NCBI GenBank assembly: GCA_023630585.1
Contig: CM042553.1
Span: 3,410,020-3,474,019 of the forward strand
DNA length: 64,000 nucleotides
Direction of reading: 5' to 3'
Source: Cranoglanis bouderius
Lineage: Eukaryota; Chordata; Actinopteri; Siluriformes; Cranoglanididae
The position numbers and the translations under genes are program-made. Below, one piece after another: positions 1-23,154 of the stretch; the stretch's first letter is position 1; the number at the start of each line of letters is the position of its first letter. Below the pieces are notes generated by a model. The model was not told the DNA's origin and did no database searches. It saw only the letters and a program-made list of their open reading frames with translations.

Positions 1-2
1 CA

Positions 3-113
3 CAGCTGGACTCCAGTCAGGCTCTAGACACATCTCAAAGCATCTCGCATCAAAGCAAACAGGATGCACCTCAACTTAAACTGGAGCAGCTTAATCAAGG
101 ATCTGAATACTAA
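3..113 (+). CDS. possible C-terminal end of an upstream gene
   Basis: An open frame enters from the left edge and runs 36 codons to a TAA at 111-113. The peptide is rich in Ser, Gln and Asp (it begins QLDSSQALDTSQ and ends LNQGSEY), which looks like the low-complexity tail of a protein. There is no acceptor site in view to confirm the exon. In other teleosts dot1l is reported near ell and amh, so the tail of dot1l is one guess, based on position only. It could equally be a chance open frame. Confidence 0.25.
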   Translation, partial: QLDSSQALDTSQSISHQSKQDAPQLKLEQLNQGSEY

Positions 114-3100
114 ATGAGAAAATTTAAGTTTTTGACAAATTTGTGGAAAAAAGTTCTAAAGACTAAAATGATTTTGCTTCGTCATTATAGATTACTGTGT
201 GTAGATTGACGGCAAAAGAAGTCAGTTTAATCCATTGTAAATTATATCTATAATGAAGTTTGAATACTTTCCGAGCCCACTGTATATAATATTTATAGTT
301 ATATATGACCTTGTATTTCATTGCAATGGCAATAGATTATTATTTTTGAAAAGTTAAATGTTCATTGATTTGCATGCTAATTGCCAAGTTAATCCGTTTA
401 ATGAGTCACGGTCCTAATTTTCACTCTCTTGTTCGTCTTCATTTCTGCTTGGTCTTCGTGAGCTGATGACGCTTTTCATCCTTCAGTAGCGTTTCTACAG
501 ACTTTGAGGAGACACACCCTCACCTAGTGTCGGTTTGGTAAATTTCGGATTTTGGAAAAAGAGTTTGTTTCGCTCAACATGAGACAGAAAAGGATTTCAG
601 TTATAACATTTAGTATTTGTGAAGGGAATATCACAATATCCAGTACAAAGTCCGTGGCCTAATAAGTAAGAGTGTGTAAAGCAGTGAGACTTCGGCATAG
701 AGCATGAAGCTGAAACACGTTATTTATAATGTCGTCCACCTGCAGGCCACATGTGAGAGGAAGCTTGGGTTAAAGGAGAATGATCTGAGAACACATCAGC
801 ACTGTGTATTGTGTAAGAGTGTGTGTGGGGGTGGAGTGGGCAGTTAGTCCATGTTGCCTTTACCATCCTGATGCGACTTTGACCGTTGGGGGGGAAAAAA
901 AATAAATAAAAAATTATGCGCACAAAGCACTAAGAAAAAACCCTTCTGCTAATTCACACTTGAACGCATCTGCTTTAATGACACATACAGACAAGATTTA
1001 AATCCAACAGTGAGTCAGACACAGCTCTGCCTCCGATACACACAACACAGGTCACTTACCTGTTAGAGTCTGATTTATCCTACCGTTGTTTTGAAGCAGG
1101 ACGTTTCATAGCCATGGTGTTATCTGTCTTAGGATGAACTGCCTTATGGTGAACTCTAGTGTTATCAAGCAAACTTGATCACACTAGAGTTCACCCTAAG
1201 GCAGACGTATTCAAACTTCTCCCCCCATGAGCCCCACTTCCTCGGTTTTTGAGAAACTTTCAATAAAAATTCTCGTTTCATCTGTTGCTTATTATAAAAT
1301 GGTAAATAAAACAACGTTAATCTTAGTTTTATAGCAGAAAGGGTGGTGAACGCTACGACACTATATTTTCTTTCTCTTCAGTTGCAGTAGGTGGAGAATT
1401 GAAAATAAACCACGTGTTTCAGAAAGCCACGTGCTGCTGATCTTTCCAGCTACATTTTTGTGGTGGATCTCTGCAGTCTAGCCATCAGGCCAAACCGTCA
1501 TCACAAGCACAACTTCCCATGGTGCAAACGTCAGGCCAATATGATGTGATACTATTCTGATTTATAAGGCAGGGACTTGGAGCCTTGCTACGATTTGATT
1601 CAGTATGTATCGATATATGACCAACAGTATGACCTACGGTATTATTAATCCGTGAAAGATGACGACGATGATGATGATGATGATGTAGAGAAGTATCAGA
1701 GTTACAGAAAAATGACCCCGTTAAATCAGTTTAAAACACCACTGCAAGACTCGGACCTCACCAACACACAGACATTAGCGAGCAAAATATTGTTGTCCTG
1801 GCAGACTCGGGGGGGATAATGAGGAGTGTCCCAAAACACTACACACACAGTCTATTTATAGTTCGTGCAGTTTGTGGCTCCCGGGGCTGTACAGTGCAGC
1901 AGTTCTGCTCGCATGCTCGATTCCGTATGAAGATAAATATGAGCTCATTGGCACGCGTGCAACCGTTTGCACTGCTTTAAATGAGTTTTTCTAAATCAGC
2001 CAGAGAACCAAATGACTATTTACCTCCGTGTCAGAGCACTAATGTCCTCCTGTGCTCATGATGTTTTTAATCTAGTGTTTTTAATGACGTTCACCTCAGT
2101 GAAACATCATCAAAGTGTGATTTTATTAAACGGACAGCATGTAGAAGAAGAGGTTGGGGAATGCAGTAAAGTTGCTCCACATTACATGTTTTTTCCTGAC
2201 ATTCAGGAAGAAGGGTTGCCTATTTATGTGATGCATCCCCTGTATGTTCTACATCCTCGCCGAATATCCGACGACTTCTCAAACGCTGAGGCGACATTTC
2301 AGGCCCAATTCCTGTAACTCATCTGCCTCAAAATGTTAGTTTGACACCACACCAACCTCAAAATATTCAGAATGTAAATAGATTAAAATCTCTAACATGA
2401 ACTGGGTTTCCTTTTCCGTTTTAGAGAACATCGTGCCTCAAACACACGTGCAGATTCCGATCATGAAAGCAGTCACAAAGGTTTACATGCTGATTTGCTG
2501 CGGTTTTATTTAATAGAAAATTAAAATTCAGATTGACCTCTCAGTTGGATTATTAACAGATTATTAAGATGCATGTAAACATGACCAGAATGTGAGATTT
2601 GCCTCAGTAACCGTTTGTTATTTTTTTTTTTTTTAATTTTTAAAATTTGAATTTGAATGCGTGAACAAAATTTTTTTTGTACAGGCAACAAAAATCAGCA
2701 GCACTACCCCTTTAAAGAGCAAGTTGTACAGCCCTGGTTTTATACACGGTTCTGAAACACACGGACAAATGAACACACTCCACGTCTCGCAGCTTGGACG
2801 GTTCGTAGCCGTCTCAGGATAATCTGTGCTGGTTCCCTGTCCCGATGCATCACCGATTCGAAGGACATGTACACGGGTTCTCACACCATCTCGTCATGCA
2901 GGCTCAGTCTTTTACTTCCGGGATTCCCCCCCGGAGTGCAGCGCAGACCAGTTAAATCCAATCGCCCCACCCCTAGGTGTTCACGGTTTATGTATAGCAA
3001 AATAATATAGGTGATCTTTTGGATAACACCGGCTAACATATGGCCACCGGATTCCTACAATCACGAGTTCTAACAGCACCTCTATGTTCAGCAGTTCTTG

Positions 3101-3803
3101 TTTTCATCTTCTCACCGTAACACCAATGTAAAACCACACACAGGTATTTCAAACAAAACTTGCATTTTGTGTAGTGTGAGAGATGGTGCCTTTAAACTCC
3201 GCTTTACTTCTGAAGGGGTGGTTAAACGTTTTACGCCTATACGTTCAAGTTTGGTACACTGTCGAAGGGACTCCTCCAGAAAATGGAGTACACGAGAAAC
3301 GGTGAGATTCTTGTGCTACAGTGGCACGCCCATACAGTTAACACGGAGTGCGTACAAACACGCGGACAGAGACAGTAATGTAAGGAGAGATTTCACATGG
3401 GTGGGCGAAAAGGTGCAGCACAAGTCAGAGTGCATGAGGAATGAGTAGTGCAAATCGAGTGATCTGGTTTAAGAGTGAATATTGCAAATTGAGTTATACG
3501 ATTTAAAAAGGTTAAAAGCGCGTAATGTAAGTGGTGATACAGCGGTATGAGGATGATTTGTGAACAACGAATTGTGCAAAAAGATGCATAGGAAGCAAGT
3601 TCAGTTATATTGAAAAATCCACCATCAGTAAATCTGATTTGACGGCCCTTTGCCAAACATCTCTACTCACTGACCCACCACCTGGACTATTGCACTGTGT
3701 GATGAGTTAACCTAGCAGTTGAAACCAACAATATCCACAGCTTATCCAGTGGAGGTTGGTTAGAGTTTTGTGTTGTTTATGATGACGTTTTATCTCCCAA
3801 CAG
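114..3803. other. noncoding stretch before the first visible ell exon
   Basis: I see no exon I can support here. It holds a short GAT-rich run near 1661-1685, the long hairpin at 1139-1204, a poly-T run near 2621-2640 and otherwise ordinary AT-rich sequence. The first ell exons (start codon and about 70 residues of the family N terminus) should lie here if the gene at the left edge is a different gene, but I could not find them by eye. Confidence 0.5.
1139..1204. repeat. 31-bp near-perfect inverted repeat with 4-nt loop
   Basis: The left arm 1139-1169 and right arm 1174-1204 are reverse complements except at two positions, separated by the loop CAAA. The arms begin CTGCCTTA and end CTAAGGCAG. 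Both mismatches remain unpaired in RNA from either strand (U/C or A/G). There is no open frame and no similarity to the other repeats in the window. It could be a tiny palindromic MITE or a hairpin RNA precursor; the sequence alone does not decide. Confidence 0.85.
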
Positions 3804-14066
<10,263 letters not shown>

Positions 14067-16409
14067 TCATGTTGTGTTTTTTCCTTTTTACCTTCTGGAA
14101 ACAAGACAGTGAGAGAGAAACTCTGGCTTCTGGGGAGTTTTCTTTATTTCTTTTTTTTTCTGGCTTGCTCTAAAACAGCAATTGCTCTAAGGAAAAATGG
14201 TCATAAAGAGAGTATTCCTGCCCCCCCATACAGAGGGCCTACAGCTCTAGCGAGGGCACTACAGGCAGTTATCAGTTTTCTTTTTCCTTCCCACCCCCCA
14301 TTTTTGCAGGGGGTTGGGTGGGTGGTGTTTTACACTGCATATGGAAAAGTCTTCTGGGCATCGGTTCCCTCTCTAATAGCACATAGGTCTCCCAAAAACA
14401 GAAGACCTAGGAATTTTTTTCCTTGCTTTATAAACTGGGGCAGGCAACACTGAAACCGATTTTCTCAAAGTTTCTTACTTTGTTTATTAAAAAAAAAATT
14501 ACGAGAAAAATCATGTTTCCCTATATATTGAATGGAAGGTACTCATATTATTTATTCTTTCGTCTTCCTGGGGGTTTATACCAGATCTGTTGTACACTCC
14601 TCAGTATGAGCTCTAAACTTTTTTCCAAGCTAAAAAAAAAAAACAAAAACAGTATTTTATGCAAATGCTGCCTTTGGTTCCAGGTAGTCCATAGTTTGCA
14701 GATCATTAACTCGTTAAGTTTATTCTCTGGCTTATGCAGGGACTCTCCTGAATATCTCAAGCCAAGCCAGTTTAGCCTATTTTACACTGTGTGTGATATT
14801 GTACCGGTCTCTTCCATGCAATGGATGTTGATGATATGCCTACAGGTGGGACAATGGTGTGTGTGTAAAGGCTTTGACTGTATGCTGTTGATTTACTTTC
14901 TGGCTTGGTTGAACCTGCTATGCCAAAGGTGGTCATTTTCCTTATTTAATTAAGAGCGTGGGTGAGTGTCAGCGATAGTCGGGTGCTATGACTGCAGCCG
15001 TCTGTGTTTGTGCCCGCTCTTCTATTATGAAGTTACCTAGTACTATTAAATATGTGCTAAAGCATTACACCAGCCTCGATGGACTTGGTTTTCAAGTCAT
15101 GTTTATCAGGTAAATTATATATAAGATCCCTCAAATATGGCTGTATCCCTTTAAAATATCAAGACTTGTGCAGACATGGTGAGATCCAGAGAGTAAGCAG
15201 GAGTATGAGCTGGATACGTGCTGTATTGTATTTTTATTTGCCAGCCCTTTTTGGTAATGTAGAGCTCTATACCAACTGCAGTTTAGAAAAATATGTATGA
15301 AGACCTTCCCCCCCCCCCACCCTAATTCACAACATGCAGTTATATAACTGACCTTTAAGCGCCAGCATTTTGAGATGACAGCTAACCCATAATGCAGGAT
15401 CAGTCTCTGAGTATTTGTCATCCTTAGTATTCACCTTTCAGTTGCACTGAAATAGAGAACAGAGTCAGAGCTCCTATCATGTCTGTAAAGATGTCTGAAG
15501 AATGATTTTAAAATTGACAGCTGTCTAGAAATAGTTCACCTGTTCAATCTTATCAGATGATCTTTTCTGAAATTGAGCTTTTTATGTTTAAATATTAAAA
15601 TTCTGCACTTTGCACAGCCTTTTGCTGTTCCTCTTACCTGGGTTTTGCTGCAAGGAGACATCTGTCTTGTCCATCATAGTGCATGCTTTTGTGAATTTAT
15701 TCAGGATTAAAAAAAAAAAGACCAGAACATGTACCATAGTTTTATTACTACTGTAGAAGGGTATTCCGATTCTAATAAAAACCTGATGAGATGCATATCT
15801 GCCAACATTTGAGATTAGATAACCGAATATACCCTCCATGGTTTTCCCCCAATCAGTGTGAGGAGCAACTGTTTGTTTTGTATTCAGTTCGATCACTTAT
15901 GATTACAGTATTGATTTGGCATTTATTTGATTTGCCAGTGCATTCTGATGGGCTGATTAGTTCCTGGTTAGGTGAAGAGATGTTTGTAGATGTTGGTAGA
16001 AATCTTAGCCCCTTTCCAAATTAAACTACATTTTTAATAGAACCTTGTCTCTACAAACCACCAGGATTTTTTTTTCTCCTGGACATAGTTTTAATTGGTG
16101 CTAAAGCTAGTTGGTGCAAACAATAACACTGTTACAACCTTGCATTTTCTTTTAGGACTCGCCTCAATCTTCAATTGGTCTTAATTTCAGTATTCATTCT
16201 ATTTTGCTTTAGTTCTGCTGTCAACGAAATTAGCATCAAATATGCCAAATGACCTGTTGTGTAGGGTAGTGTAAGATGAAGTATGCTGCTGTTTTAACAA
16301 AAAAGGGGAGGCTTTTCAAAAGAAGTTTTAATGTTAATGCTGAAACCCAAAGCGTGCTTTTTTTAATGTTCAGGACTGGGACTGAAATTTGTCTTAGAAT
16401 TTCAATAAA
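14067..16409 (+). other. ell 3' UTR and candidate poly(A) signal
   Basis: About 2.3 kb after the ell stop contains none of the repeat families that fill the introns and downstream DNA, which fits a retained 3' UTR. A canonical AATAAA lies at 16404-16409. The first hAT-like MITE begins just beyond. No gene is seen inside. The assignment rests on composition and the signal only. Confidence 0.5.
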
Positions 16410-16455
16410 ATTCTCAAACCTTTTACATTTTGGGGTCATTTTAATGTTCCTTTAG

Positions 16456-16632
16456 AGCCATGTTTCTCGAACCTGATCCTGACGTACCCCTGTCCTTTTG
16501 ATGTTTTCCCTGCTTCCCTACTCACTTTGTTCAACTCTGTTCAAATTGAAGTAGATGAGAGAGAGGAGCGAAAACACCAAAATATGCAGGGCAGTGGTAC
16601 TCCAGGACCAGAACTGAGAAACGCCGCTTTAG
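16456..16632. mobile_element. small hAT-like MITE
   Basis: Imperfect inverted ends: GTTTCTCGAACCTGATCCTG at the left pairs with CAGGACCAGAACTGAGAAAC at the right. Length is about 175 bp with no open frame. The terminal sequence resembles abundant fish hAT-derived MITEs. I did not find a clean 8-bp duplication. Confidence 0.55.
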
Positions 16633-17840
16633 AGCAGTTGTAGACAGTGAATATGGATGGATGCATTTAAAATGACTTGGTTCACTAGGTGGAAGCAAAG
16701 GTTTAGAAATGAGTTTCTTCCAGCGGTCTCATTGGACTCATTGGTTAAAAGTAAAAAATAACTAAATTTGTGGCAAGCGCAGCGATTTTCTATGCAGTGG
16801 TAGTCACTGAAATAACTGCCAAAAAGAGTGAAGAGGTATTTTTATTAGGCTAGAAAGTATACCACTCCTCTTGGGGTTCTAGATGCAATAAGTTGGTTTC
16901 AGCAGAAAGCTTTTACACCCACACAAACGCGCACAAACAGCAGAATGTGATATATTTATGTGATAAACAATGCAATGTGTGAAAATTGTTGTTCCACTTG
17001 GCTTCATGGAGCTGAATTTTTGACCTCGTGTTGGCGCGTGTTTCAGGAGAATGCTAGTGTCAGAGAGTTCACCATGGCAGCATGCAAACTCCCTCGTAAG
17101 TCCCGTAACACTTGCACTCAGATGACTCGATTCCAAGTTGACCTCTACATTTACTTTTCCAGAATCCGGTTATAACTAATAGTCAACAAGCAATTCTTCT
17201 GTTTACTCTAAATGAATTCTCAAGATGGTTGTTGACAGCTTCCATCTTATTAATTTTCGAGAAACCTGCTGTACAAGGGCTTGTATCTCATAGGGTCACT
17301 TAATTTACTACAAAGGTGGTGATTCTTGCTGATTTACAATTTTTAAATCTGAAGAATCTGGCAACCTATCCTGATAAATGTTGTAAACAATGAAATTAGG
17401 AAACATCTCGTACATCCGAGCTCACACTAAGGACATTTCACTAAAATACATTGTCAAATTGTCTGTTTACACTTAAACTTGATGTAAACAAAATGTCTTC
17501 AGAAATCTCTAATCTTAGATTAAGTTGCGTTCTGGCGAGACAAACTTTCTAAACTCTTTGCGTGGAAGTATGAATTTCCTCCAGGAATCTGGCAAGCTCT
17601 GGCCCTCAGACACTTCCACTTTCACCTTTGGCGAATGCTGCTCTATGAGAGCATCTGTTGATTGGTTTACTGCAGAATTTTATTATACAATTGACAAGGT
17701 TTCTACCTAATAGGTCAGTTTCATTATGAAGTGGCAGTTGAGATACTTCCTGCAGAAATCCTCCACAGTGTATTGTTCCTGACAGGTATGCAGCAGTAAT
17801 CAGACCTTCTCTGGAGCAGGTTCAATTCAGCACCTTGACC

Positions 17841-18436
17841 CAGGGGTGTCAAACATGGCCTGTGGGGATAAAGGTTCTAATCCAGCCCACCAAATAAATG
17901 TAGGATCTATTCTAAAGTAAAATGGTCTTGTGGACTGTAGTTGAACTGAAAGATTTGAAAGAAAAATTAGCTAGTCTCTGTTGGTCCACTAGGGTGCAAA
18001 ATAGAGCAGTTAACTCAGATAGTGACAATGTGTGCTGATGTTGTAATTCCTTTAGTGAGTTATTAGTGAATTTGTCACCTAATCCCAATTAAGACTATTT
18101 CATATCTAATCCCAGTCCATCGTTATGTGACGACGTCCATTTTTAAAGCACTATATAAATAAAAATGAATTGAATTCCATTTCAATTAGGTTTCAGGCTG
18201 CAACATGACAAAATGAGAAACAAGTTCAAGGGGGTGAATATTTATGCAAGACCTACTATAGACATTACTACATGGTAAAACCATCATTAATTCTTTTCTC
18301 TCTTTTTTTTTTTCTCTCTTCTTCTTCCAGAATTCTGAGAAGTGAGCACATTTAAGAGGAGTTGTTCATGTGTTATTGGCATATTGTCCTAATTTTTTGG
18401 TTTGGCCTGTTAACTAAAATGGGTTTGACACCCCTG
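17841..18436. mobile_element. hAT-like MITE with CAGGGGTGTCAAAC ends
   Basis: The left end CAGGGGTGTCAAAC at 17841 is matched by GTTTGACACCCCTG ending at 18436, the classical terminal repeat of hAT/Charlie-type elements. The interior holds a short L2-like tail (about 18140-18180) and a phrase (AGGGGGTGAATATTTATGCA) typical of another fish DNA-transposon end, so it is a composite. No clear target duplication survives. Confidence 0.65.
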
Positions 18437-18852
18437 TCTTATCCAGTTCTTGGATCTGCTGTCTGAAAAAGGGCCCTTTTTCCCCTGACATGGGCTACTA
18501 AGCCTTTGAAATAGTTTTACCATTCCTTGAAAATTTATGGATTTAGGAGCATAAATTAAGAAAAGCTTAGGGACTACCAACATCTTAGGAATTTCATTAG
18601 CTATTTTTAAAAAAATATATCATAGATATAGAATTTCTGCAGTGAAAATATTGTATTTTTATTGCAATTGTAATTTTTGTGTTTTGACACCTTTTAAAGC
18701 ATAATATTGCAAATGTTCTCACTGTTCCACTATCTGACAGGTTTTTTTTATGTGGTATACGATTACACTTAGCAAAAACAGTTTATGCCCAAGACTCACC
18801 CGTGCATCAATGGATAACTTTACTTAGACATTGTAGATTTAAAGGTAAAAAC

Positions 18853-19160
18853 CCGACCGCAGAGATGACACAGTAGTACAGAAGGAAGCACTGCTGCTTC
18901 ACAGGTACAGGGTCCTGGGTTTGATCCTGCATGAGTTCAGGATCTTCCGTGCATGTTCTCTTCATGTCTGTGCGGGGACGTCATTTATCCAAAGATAAAC
19001 TGCCGCTAGGTGTCAATGAGTGTGTGAGTAGTGCCTTGTGATGGACTTGCATCCCATCCAAGGTGTATTCCCACCTCATGCCCAGTATTCCGAGGATAAG
19101 CCTCTGAATCACTGCAAACCTGACCAGGATAAAGCACTTGCTGAGAGTCAGCGAGTGAGA
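18853..19160 (+). mobile_element. tRNA-derived SINE, DANA/mermaid-like
   Basis: The region has a polymerase III B-box-like sequence (GGGTTTGATCC near 18915), preceded by GCACTGCTGCTTCACAGGTA, and further phrases (TTGTGATGGACTTGCATCCC, CCTGACCAGGATAAAGCAC) in the order found in DANA/mermaid SINEs. It is diverged. The assignment is from memory of that family's consensus. Confidence 0.6.
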
Positions 19161-19261
19161 ACTCTGCAGCAATCATTAAAGACTGTGATGCTCATACTAC
19201 ACATCCTTTAAGCACACTAAGTACTGTTTTGACTTTATGAATCAATTCTCTTCCATAACTG

Positions 19262-19890
19262 TATACTATAATCACACCAGAAGAGGATGGAATGTCACCC
19301 AGAAGCGGATGGGTTTCCTTTTGAGTCAGGTTCCTCTGAAGGTTCTTTCCTCATGTCATTTTAGGGAGTTTTTCCTTGCTACTGTCACCACCTGCTTGCT
19401 CATTAGGGATGTAAATCTATATCCAGTTTTCTGTAAAGCTGTGTTTTGATAACCAGTCCCTCCAAGTTTTTCGTGATTTTGCGATTGCAGAAATTAACGA
19501 AAAATTCAAGCAAACTCCCCAATATTCTGAGGAGCTTGCAGTTTTTCAAAATTACCATAGATTTGGGCCAAGATGCGTCATGTGATGTCATCACAACGCA
19601 CATCCAGCCAAAGCCCTCTTCAATTTGTGTGTGTCGAACATGAATACAGCTAAAATGTCTCATTTACCAACAAACATCACTGCAAAAGACAATTTTGTGC
19701 AATTGCAATTTCGCCAATTCAAGTAGTCTTTCATGAAAAAGCACAAAAACACTGCAAGTTGCATCACAACTTTTGAAAAAAGCCACAGCAAAATCAAGCA
19801 TTTTGGCTGCAACAGTCACAAAAAAACTTCTGAAATCCTGTACAGGCTGGATAATGTCAAAAAAGCATCATATAAATAAAATTGAATTGC
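19262..19890 (+). mobile_element. L2 LINE 3' tail interrupted by another insertion
   Basis: The 3' tail of the fish L2 LINE (GGGAGTTTTTCCTTGCTACT, CTTGCTCATTAGGGAT, TTCTGTAAAGCTG) runs to 19452 and resumes at 19850 with ATAATGTC...ATATAAATAAAATTGAATTG. Between them, 19453-19849 is foreign sequence flanked by GATAA on each side, consistent with a 5-bp target duplication. The insert begins CCAGTCCCTCC and ends ACAGGCTG; it has no open frame and I cannot classify it. Confidence 0.6.
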
Positions 19891-20639
19891 AATTGTATAT
19901 ATTTATATGATGTGGGTGATGCCAAGAATCTCAGCAGAAACACGGCTTGTAAGCTCATTACAAATAGTTGTTTTCTTATTTACACACACTAGCCATAAAA
20001 AGAGACTTCTTATAGAAGAGCATGAGTTTAAGCTACATTTGCAGAGTAATTATCAGTAATGATAATTCCCAAGAGTGATCGGTGTTATAAATTGCACACA
20101 CATTCCAGATACCCGTCCCGAGCGTACTTACTATTATTATTACAACCTTGGAGACCACTGATATGACTGATCTATACCATGTAGAGATATTACAGTTATG
20201 CAATGAACATGTGTAACCAGTCAGAATCTTTCACATTGTGTCTGCAAGCTTTATGCTTCACGATTTACCAACCTGAAGTTAAGCATTTAAACTTTGAGGT
20301 AGACACTCTGTCGTCCATAACCATCTAACTGGCAGAATAACAAGTACCATCAATGTGCAGTAAAGTAACTTGTAACACCAAAATGTTTACTAGAATACTC
20401 TTTGCTTAAAAAAAAAAAGAAAGAAAAGAAAAAAAGTTATTTCAATAGAACATTATTTAGGAAGAGAAAAAGTCAAATATGCGGCAAGAACTTTGAAAGT
20501 TGGATTTTTTCTTAGGAAAGAGCTAAATGAAGCAAACATGCTTTGAGAGGTTTAAATCTAAACACGTTTTAACAAACATGACAAGAAGTCTCCACATTAT
20601 TATCTTCCCCCAACAACCCGGTACAGTAGTGTATTAATT

Positions 20640-22925
20640 ATATTGCACTTGTATTTCTGTAGGAAGGTGCTGCTCTGATGTCTCGCAGCATAGCTCATAG
20701 TCTCAGAACAGGCCTAGTTCATCAGTGATAATCCAGAGCCATGGCCAGGGAGCAGACAAGCAGGCTAAACTGACCGCCTGCTAGCTGCCATAAGTTATCA
20801 CTCAGGTTCCACCATTTTGAGACTGTTCCCAGAACTAAACTCTAATATAGAAATATTCAGAAAGTTTGTTTTAGTAGCCTAATTAACATAAACTTGGATC
20901 ATACTGAATGCACAGCCAGGACCTCTGATCTGAGGCTAGGACTGTTAAATATTAGATCTCTTACATCTAAAGTGCTTATTGTTAATGAAACTATTACTGA
21001 TCAGGAATTTAATATACTGTGTTTAACAAAAATGTGGATTAAACCAAATTAGTATCTACAGTGCCCTCCACTAATATTGGCACTTGGTAAATATGAGCAA
21101 AGAAAGCTGTGAAAAATTGTATTTGTTTAACCTTTTGATCTTTTGTTAAAAAAATTCACAAAAATATTTATTATACTTAATACTTAATATTCACAAACAC
21201 AACACAGGCTTATCAAAAAAAAATAAAAAAATCTTTGTTAAATATAGGTGTGCAACAATTTTTTGCACCCTTTTAGTCAATACTTTGTGCTACCTCCCTT
21301 TGCCAAGATAACAGCTCTGAGTCTTCTCCTATAATGCCTGATGAGGTTGGAGAATACATGGAAAGGGGTCTGAGACCGTTCCTCCATACAGAATCTCTCC
21401 AGATCCTTCAAATTTCGAGGTCCATGCTGGTGCACGCTCCTCTTCAGTTCACCCCACAGGTTTTCTATGGGTTCTATGGGTACTTGTAGTATGACCACAT
21501 GCAGCTAGAAGTAAGCTTTCTGATTACACAGTAACTCTGGATGGCGTTTCTGTTTCATCATGTGCAGCAGTAAAAGACCTTGGTGTGATTATTGACTCCA
21601 GTCTTTCATTTGAAGCTCATGTAGATAATATTACTAGGAATCCCTTCTTTCATCTCAGAAATATTGCTAAGATAAGAAATATAATGCAGAAAAACTAGTC
21701 CATGCTTTTGTTACCTCTAGGATTATTGTAATGCCTTACTGTCTGGATGTTCCAGTAGGTGCATAAACAAACTCCAGTTAGTCCAGAATGCAGCTGCAAG
21801 AGTCCTTACTAGAACCAGAAGATATGAGCACATCACTCCTGTCTTATCCACACTGCATTGGCTCCCAGTCAAATTTCGCATTGATTATAAAGTACTACTA
21901 TTGACCTATAAAGCTTTTGGGCTTTTATGATCTGCCACACCTACTTCGATCAAAAGGTGCAGGCTATTTGTTGGTACCTAAAATAATGAAGGCTACAGCA
22001 GGGGGCAGCACTTTCTCCTACAGAGCCCCATAGTTATGGAACAGCCTTCCAGTTAGTGTTCAGGACTCAGATCTTAGTGTAAAGTCTAGGCTGAAAACAA
22101 CATATTTGTTTAGTCGTCTTTTGATGGTAGTTTTTTCTTAGGTAAAGACACAGAACTGGAGAGTTCACGGGCATAGAGTGTTTTGGTAAACTGGGATGTT
22201 TGGAAGCTGCCGACTCTCATGCATTCACTCAGGTTTGTTGTTGGTGAAGTGGTTGGCTGCTTTATGTCCCAGGGCGCCCTCATGTCTGTGTTACCTTCTG
22301 GCTCTCCGTTTTAGTTATGCTGTCATAGCTAGTCCCTGAGAGTTCCTGCTTGCACTCTGCACACAATGTGCATTTTCTTTAACCATTATGTGAAAAGAGA
22401 ATACCTAATAACCTGTGTTCTCTCTCTCTCTCTCTCCCCTCACTCCCTCTTCTATATGGATAGTACCACATAGAAACCATGAAGATGGCTGTGGATGTTC
22501 TTCCTTGGATAGCCTTAGGACTGAAATTGCCACAAACAGTTTTGCACTCGAGTCTCCATCATTGAACAATTGATAACTTCAACACAATAGACTTTAAGTT
22601 AAAACTTTTCAGAAGTGACTGTGATGCTCATACTCATAAGTTGCTCATAAGTTCTTGTGTATGTTATGGAAGGGAAATTTTTTGTAATCACACTATCTGG
22701 TGTCACCAAGATGAGGATGGGTTCCCTTTTGAGTCTGGTTCCTGTAAAGGTTTCTTCCTCATGTCATCTCAGGGAGTTTTTCCTTGCCACTGTTGCCTCT
22801 GGCTTGCTCATTAGGGATAAATTTATACATTTTTAATTTATATTACAGAATTTATATATTTCTGTAAAGCTGCTTTGTGATAATGTCCATTGTTAAAAGT
22901 GCTATATACATAAAATTTAAGGAAT
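20640..22925 (+). mobile_element. L2-clade LINE, decayed and split
   Basis: Two parts of one element are visible. The first (about 20640-21057) translates near 20930-21050 to a degenerate endonuclease start (LGLLNIRSLTSK). The second (21486-22925) holds the end of the reverse transcriptase ORF (KDLGVIIDSSLSFEAHV, LHWLPVKFRIDYK), then a 3' UTR whose tail (AGGGAGTTTTTCCTTGCCAC, CATTGTTAAAAGTGCTATAT) recurs as solo tails at 19262, 46290 and 49143. Most of the reverse transcriptase is absent, and a Tc1 piece fills the gap. The element is dead. Confidence 0.75.
21058..21485 (-). mobile_element. truncated Tc1-like transposon inside the L2 LINE
   Basis: The left end CAGTGCCCTCCACTAATATT follows a TA, as in Tc1 termini. 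On the minus strand 21277-21498 encodes a transposase C terminus containing PIENLWGELKRSVHQ, which carries the catalytic Glu of the DD34E triad, and ends GGSTKY. The rest of the transposase and the second terminus are missing. Confidence 0.75.
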
Positions 22926-22935
22926 TGAATAATTA

Positions 22936-23154
22936 CAGTCAGGTCCATAAGTATTTGGACAGTGACACAATTCTCACCATTTTGCCTCTGTACACCACCA
23001 CAATGGATTCGAAATGAAGCAGTCAAGATATGATCGAAGTGTAGATTTTCAGCTTTAATTCAAGGGGTTTAGGAATTGCACACCCATTTTTTTACAGAGT
23101 CCCTCCAATTTAATGATAATTGTGTCACTGTCCAAATACGTATGGACCTGACTG
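22936..23154. mobile_element. short MITE related to 7670-8034
   Basis: Flanked by TA, it begins CAGTCAGGTCCATAAGTATT and ends with the complement (ACGTATGGACCTGACTG). Internal sequence (CACCACAATGGATTCGAAAT, TTTAATTCAAGGGGTTTA) matches the left arm of 7670-8034, but most of the right arm is deleted, so it no longer folds back fully. Confidence 0.85.

Noticed and set aside
1070..1117. Minus-strand CACCATGG start with a possible donor (MAMKRPASKQ)
   Set aside because: Good start context but only 11 codons, no partner exon found and no recognised protein.
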